A stretch of DNA of 64,000 bases from Marinifilum_A sediminis. Lineage in GTDB: Bacteria; Bacteroidota; Bacteroidia; Bacteroidales; Marinifilaceae. Of this stretch, positions 60,856 to 64,000 are shown piece after piece (the stretch's first letter is position 1; every line of letters begins with the position of its first letter). A model generated the notes under the pieces. That model was not told the origin of the DNA and did not search any database. It saw only the letters and a program-made list of their open reading frames with translations. A program made the translations under genes and the position numbers. The stretch lies in the NCBI GenBank assembly GCA_947496465.1, contig CANMCX010000002.1, forward strand, positions 124,001-188,000, in the 5' to 3' direction.

Positions 60856-61650
60856 CTAAAATGGTTGCAACTCAGCCATTCGTTGAACAATTTTTCGTTT
60901 AAAGTAAGTCCCTTCACCAACCAATGCAGTAATCTCTGGAATATTTCGTAAATATTCTCTTATAGAATTTTCATGACCTGTCAAATCCAATTCAGTACAT
61001 TCAATACCTTTTTCCTCTGCATATTCATTTATCCAATAGTCTATTATTTTATCCACTTCATCATTATCTATAGATTTTGAAGGTATACCACCCCTTATTC
61101 CTCTTAAAATTTGTAACGATTCTTCAAGTAATTCTCTATCACTTCTAATATCCTTCTCCTCACTAGATGATTTTGGAGTTTTAGACAATCGTTTTTCAAG
61201 TTGCTCCCAGTTCGTATCGAAAACAGATTTCAAACTAGATTCTCTAAGATTTTTACCACCTGTCTCACTAACAATACCATTAATAGTCTTTAATAACTTA
61301 AATATATCTTCTTTATTAAAACTTGTGTGTTGAAACTGTGAAAGTGGAGATTGGACATTAGCAGGTGTTATATCGAACAAGAAAGTACAAACAAACGCAT
61401 CTTCATTTTTTGCTATTGCTCCTGCCTCGAAATGCACCCAATTCGAATTTAAATTTTCCTCAGTTAGGCAAATGATTGCTACCTTAGATTCTTTCAATTC
61501 GTTAGCTATTTCTTTACTCCAACGTTTTCCTTTGTCAATATCCGTTGAAATCCAAGGCTCTAATGATTGTAAAACTTGTTCTAACCAACTACTAAGAGAC
61601 TCTGCTATATACTTGCTTCTTTCACCAGACCAACTTATAAATGTTTTCAT
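60856..61650 (-). CDS. TIR-domain protein (predicted NAD-consuming effector)
   Basis: A 264-residue cytoplasmic protein. Residues 1-125 are a TIR domain: MKTFISWSGERSKYIAESL, DIDKGKRWSKEIANELKES, VAIICLTEENLNSNWVHFEAGA, with the catalytic-type glutamate in FEAGA (near 76). After a linker (about 155-175) comes a helical C-terminus (LLEESLQILRGIRGG and YWINEYAEEKGIECTEL). Many prokaryotic TIR proteins cleave NAD+ on phage sensing. It is last gene of the three-gene cassette, 14 bp after the HEPN gene; the neighbours probably control it. Confidence 0.82.
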   Translation of the reverse strand: MKTFISWSGERSKYIAESLSSWLEQVLQSLEPWISTDIDKGKRWSKEIANELKESKVAIICLTEENLNSNWVHFEAGAIAKNEDAFVCTFLFDITPANVQSPLSQFQHTSFNKEDIFKLLKTINGIVSETGGKNLRESSLKSVFDTNWEQLEKRLSKTPKSSSEEKDIRSDRELLEESLQILRGIRGGIPSKSIDNDEVDKIIDYWINEYAEEKGIECTELDLTGHENSIREYLRNIPEITALVGEGTYFKRKIVQRMAELQPF

Positions 61651-61664
61651 TTTTCTCGTTTATA

Positions 61665-62708
61665 TTATATTCTTAAATAATCATCTATATCATATTCCCT
61701 ATTCATAAAATGCAAAGTCCCTGGTTGAACTTGTGGTTTTACTCCTAGAAGTTTTTCACTTTTAACTTTTTCAGAAAATTCCCTTACGCTTTCTTTATTA
61801 GGAAACATGTCAATATGGGTCACAATATTCCACATCAGATTAAAAAGTAAATCATCCGTAAATATTACATGTTCAACTGTTATATTGTTCGAATTTCCAT
61901 TATGAACAAGTTCACACCTCCTTAGGTATGCATCTTTTATCTTCTCTTGATAGTTCTTATCCTCCCAATAATCAACCCATCCAATAAAAGCTTCAGCAAG
62001 TTCTGGAAGTCTTTCCATATACTTATCTTGACTAGGTAACAACATTTCTATAGCAATCATATTCCATAGAAATGCGTATTCCAAATCTCGACTCATCATA
62101 CTTTTTCCAGACATTTCAGCAGCACGGATAATTGTATCCTTCCACTTCTTATTCATTTTTTTCTTTGAATCAATTAGTTTTAGAAATTCTAAAAAGAAAA
62201 AATCCTTATGAAATTTCAACCATTTCTTTCCAATCCTAAAGGGTAATATTTTACTTTCTTTGGTGGAACACAAACTTGACTTATATTCATTTTTATTAAG
62301 AATGAATAGTTCAGTATGAGTATTCAAATCAATCATTCCAAATTGTGAATTTCTTCTTCTATTACAATATCCTAATTGTGAAAAACCTAAAATATGAGTA
62401 GCCTTTTCAACTTCCTTACGAATATCATATCTTAACTTTTCATCTTTCGAATCCCCTCGAAATGTACATATTGCATAAGTTTTAGATAATTTGAAATAAT
62501 TACTAAGAAATTTGGTTTCATTAATTCGAGAAAGTGGTACAGGAAAACCAAGTCGCTTTCTAACTCTTGGTATTTTTGTTACATCAATAAAAGTAACTCT
62601 ACCAATCTTCAATTCCTTTGAAATACTTTTTCCTAACTCCAAACTATAAATTGGAGTAATGAACAACCATTCATCATTCTTTGACTTAACAACAATACTA
62701 TTCTTCAA
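61665..62708 (-). CDS. HEPN-domain protein, Apea-like
   Basis: A 347-residue protein. The C-terminal 150 residues form a helical Apea/HEPN-like domain with the signature R-x4-H in RRCELVHNG (near 268-276) after a long helical lead (YAFLWNMIAIEMLLPSQDKY, about 205-225). HEPN domains often act as RNases or toxin cores, with R and H catalytic. The N-terminal 190 residues are alpha/beta with no clear motif. The gene overlaps the upstream membrane gene by 11 bp. Likely a nuclease or sensor of the cassette. Confidence 0.72.
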   Translation of the reverse strand: MKNSIVVKSKNDEWLFITPIYSLELGKSISKELKIGRVTFIDVTKIPRVRKRLGFPVPLSRINETKFLSNYFKLSKTYAICTFRGDSKDEKLRYDIRKEVEKATHILGFSQLGYCNRRRNSQFGMIDLNTHTELFILNKNEYKSSLCSTKESKILPFRIGKKWLKFHKDFFFLEFLKLIDSKKKMNKKWKDTIIRAAEMSGKSMMSRDLEYAFLWNMIAIEMLLPSQDKYMERLPELAEAFIGWVDYWEDKNYQEKIKDAYLRRCELVHNGNSNNITVEHVIFTDDLLFNLMWNIVTHIDMFPNKESVREFSEKVKSEKLLGVKPQVQPGTLHFMNREYDIDDYLRI

Positions 62709-63660
62709 AATCTAAACTTTTAAAATCCATTAAAATGCTATTCTGTAATTTTAATTCAATATTTAACTTTCTTATCTTAACATCATAATAGACCGAATGT
62801 TCACTATCTGAAAATTTGGATTCAGATATTTCAACATCTTTCTTTTTAACACCAGAAAAGTCTCGATGACTTTGTTTCAATAAATAAACAATATCCTCAC
62901 GAAGACAAGGTAATTTAACATTTTGCTCTACTGGATAACTTTGAAGAATTAAATAACGTTTATAATCTTCTTCAGAAAAAATACCAAGTTTCTTTAGCAA
63001 TACCATTTGATAATTAAAACTTGCCAAATAATAATTTAAACTACCTCTATCATAGTCCAGAATTAATAATTCTCTAACTACTATTAATAATATTATCAAA
63101 TGGGATTTAAATGAATGAAGAGAACTTATAACATTGTACTCATCTTTATTCATAAAAATCTGCTTAGTTTGGTCGAGTCCCAATTCTTTAATAGAAATAT
63201 TAATTACCGAAAACAAATCAATATCTCTAATCAAAACCTTTTGACCATCTGATATTTCACCATATACTTTATCGTTTTCAACAAAATACTTTTTCCTCTT
63301 TCTCTTATCTTGAACTAAATTCCAAAATGGTAATAACTCTAGAGGAGTAATATTATGATTCTTAATTTCCTTCAGTTCCTCACCAACTTTAAACATTTGT
63401 GTTTCAAGAGATTTTATTTTCTCATTCTTTTCATTAACCTGAATCTGGTTTTTAAAAGACAAAACAATCCAAATCAAAGTTGAAACAGTAGCAAGAGTTC
63501 CAACAATTCCACCAAAAAAACCTGCGAAATTAGACCAATCCGAAGAATCTAGTGAAAGTGAACCGTGAAAAATCATGAAATACAAGGAAAGAATACCCCC
63601 AATAAGTAAGAGAAGAAGTAAAATAAATATATTTCCTTTTCTTAAGACAGTTTTATCCAT
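62698..63660 (-). CDS. AbiC-like two-helix membrane protein
   Basis: The start is put at ATG 63660 (MDKTVLRKGN), because the promoter at 63685-63715 lies upstream of it and the earlier ATG at 63714 would read through it. The 320-residue protein has two hydrophobic segments at about 10-32 (IFILLLLLLIGGILSLYFMIF) and 43-66 (FAGFFGGIVGTLATVSTLIWI), then a coiled coil (KNEKIKSLETQMFKVGEEL) and a long helical cytoplasmic part with an aromatic-rich middle. This layout matches the putAbiC family. It is first gene of the cassette and may sense phage events at the membrane. Its counterpart at 37030 is a distant relative. Confidence 0.6.
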   Translation of the reverse strand: MDKTVLRKGNIFILLLLLLIGGILSLYFMIFHGSLSLDSSDWSNFAGFFGGIVGTLATVSTLIWIVLSFKNQIQVNEKNEKIKSLETQMFKVGEELKEIKNHNITPLELLPFWNLVQDKRKRKKYFVENDKVYGEISDGQKVLIRDIDLFSVINISIKELGLDQTKQIFMNKDEYNVISSLHSFKSHLIILLIVVRELLILDYDRGSLNYYLASFNYQMVLLKKLGIFSEEDYKRYLILQSYPVEQNVKLPCLREDIVYLLKQSHRDFSGVKKKDVEISESKFSDSEHSVYYDVKIRKLNIELKLQNSILMDFKSLDFEE

Positions 63661-63684
63661 AGTATCAGAATTAACATTAGAACA

Positions 63685-63715
63685 TAAAGTTAACAACACC
63701 ATATGAATTAACAAT
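63685..63715 (-). promoter_or_regulatory. Candidate promoter of the TIR-HEPN-membrane cassette
   Basis: On the minus strand attg (63715-63712) is followed after 19 nt by taacttta (63692-63685), one base off TAnnTTTG, at the standard Bacteroidota spacing. It lies about 25 bp before the ATG at 63660, so the cassette can be expressed from the prophage state without the late operon. Confidence 0.5.
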
Positions 63716-63722
63716 ATATCTC

Positions 63723-63758
63723 ATAAAAAAAAGAGTTGCCTTTTAAAAAGTAACTCTT
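63723..63758 (-). terminator. Terminator of the gene at the right edge
   Basis: Stem aagagtt (63731-63737) with aactctt (63752-63758), closed inside by cttttaaaaag, followed on the minus strand by a run of eight T. It separates the partial gene at 63781 from the cassette. Confidence 0.8.
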
Positions 63759-63780
63759 CTTCATATTCCTCTTTTTCAAT

Positions 63781-63999
63781 TTATTCTACATCGCACCATG
63801 TTCTACCTGTTGCGATACCATACAGGCAATTATAGCTTACATTATACTTATCTTGATAGTATGAATAGTTCACTTTAGTATTTTCGTCTAAAGTGCTTAT
63901 ATACTCTTTAAATTCAATAATATTATTATTAGAAATGGTTCGATGAGCATCTTTTATTCTTACCATCGAATAGTTCATATTCTCTTGTCTGCTTCTCAC
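63781..63999 (-). CDS. C-terminal part of a phage HTH protein, runs off the edge
   Basis: The frame is open to the window edge; the first possible start here is GTG at 63997-63999, or ATG at residue 8 (MNYSMVRIK), so length is unknown. The end, KYNVSYNCLYGIATGRTWCDVE, has the resolvase-like helix-turn-helix pattern of NUMOD/homing-endonuclease-associated and small phage DNA-binding proteins (x-G-x-T-W near the end). Preceded by MVRIKDAHRTISNNNIIEF. Likely a DNA-binding phage protein. Confidence 0.45.
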   Translation of the reverse strand: MRSRQENMNYSMVRIKDAHRTISNNNIIEFKEYISTLDENTKVNYSYYQDKYNVSYNCLYGIATGRTWCDVE

Positions 64000-64000
64000 A

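Larger units (their letters stand above)
37030..64000. mobile_element. Siphovirus-type prophage, right end outside the window
   Basis: A contiguous late-gene block in canonical order on the minus strand runs from the amidase, HNH and terminases at 58-60.6 kb to the tail fibre at 40.4 kb, with cargo genes on both sides. The left limit is placed by inference just after the terminator at 36937-36967; it could lie as far right as 38067. No integrase, attachment site, repressor or replication gene was found, so the right part lies outside. Structural genes appear intact. It could be a complete, inducible prophage or a remnant that has kept its late genes. Confidence 0.85.

Noticed and set aside
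63661..63714. Upstream start of the AbiC-like gene (MLIHM...)
   Set aside because: It would place the start codon inside the best promoter match and add a hydrophilic leader in front of the first membrane helix.

Overview
The window looks like the chromosome of an AT-rich Bacteroidota, probably an environmental or marine Bacteroidales/Marinilabiliales-type organism. This is inferred from gene families only: paired DUF3857 proteins, a DUF3667 protein, LytTR/LytS regulation, a Bacteroidota-type REP-associated transposase, and candidate promoters of the TTG-N19/20-TAnnTTTG kind. No rRNA, tRNA or CRISPR array was seen.

Region 1 (1-11.2 kb) is an accessory block read entirely from the minus strand. 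Single-gene units (a HEAT-repeat protein, a two-helix membrane protein, a DUF3667 protein, a small membrane protein, a RAYT transposase, an unknown protein, a DUF2262 protein and an Mrr-like nuclease) are each followed at the 3' end by a copy of one REP-like palindromic repeat. The block ends with a three-gene ABC-3C conflict system: a PD-(D/E)xK-like effector, a middle component and a DUF3732 SMC-like ATPase.

Region 2 (11.2-19.3 kb) is gene-poor and full of repeats. A helical/FnIII-like protein is followed by a 7-bp tandem repeat. Four 0.28-0.33 kb tandem units follow, then two secreted proteins (one of unknown fold, one with duplicated ricin-type lectin halves). Next come three and a half further 0.24-0.32 kb units, a SUFU-domain protein and a last pair of palindromes.

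Region 3 (19.3-36.7 kb) is conventional host chromosome. It holds a three-gene exported operon (two DUF3857 proteins and a 1,088-aa TPR/MORN protein), a ferredoxin-nitroreductase, and a six-gene operon encoding a MacA/MacB-like/TolC efflux pump with its LytS/LytTR two-component system. A VOC protein, an HxlR regulator and a royal-jelly/SMP-30-like lipoprotein follow.

Region 4 (about 37-64 kb, running off the right edge) is a siphovirus-type prophage read mostly on the minus strand. From right to left it holds amidase, HNH, small and large terminase, portal, a protease-capsid fusion, connectors, major tail protein, tail chaperones, tape measure, tail-tip protein and a giant tail fibre. The two tail chaperones are joined by a textbook -1 frameshift signal (A AAA AAC plus a stem-loop). 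Right of the lysis gene lies a self-contained three-gene cassette with its own candidate promoter and terminator: a two-helix membrane protein, a HEPN-domain protein and a TIR-domain protein. It is the best candidate for an undescribed defence system here. Integrase, repressor and replication genes are not in the window and probably lie to the right.
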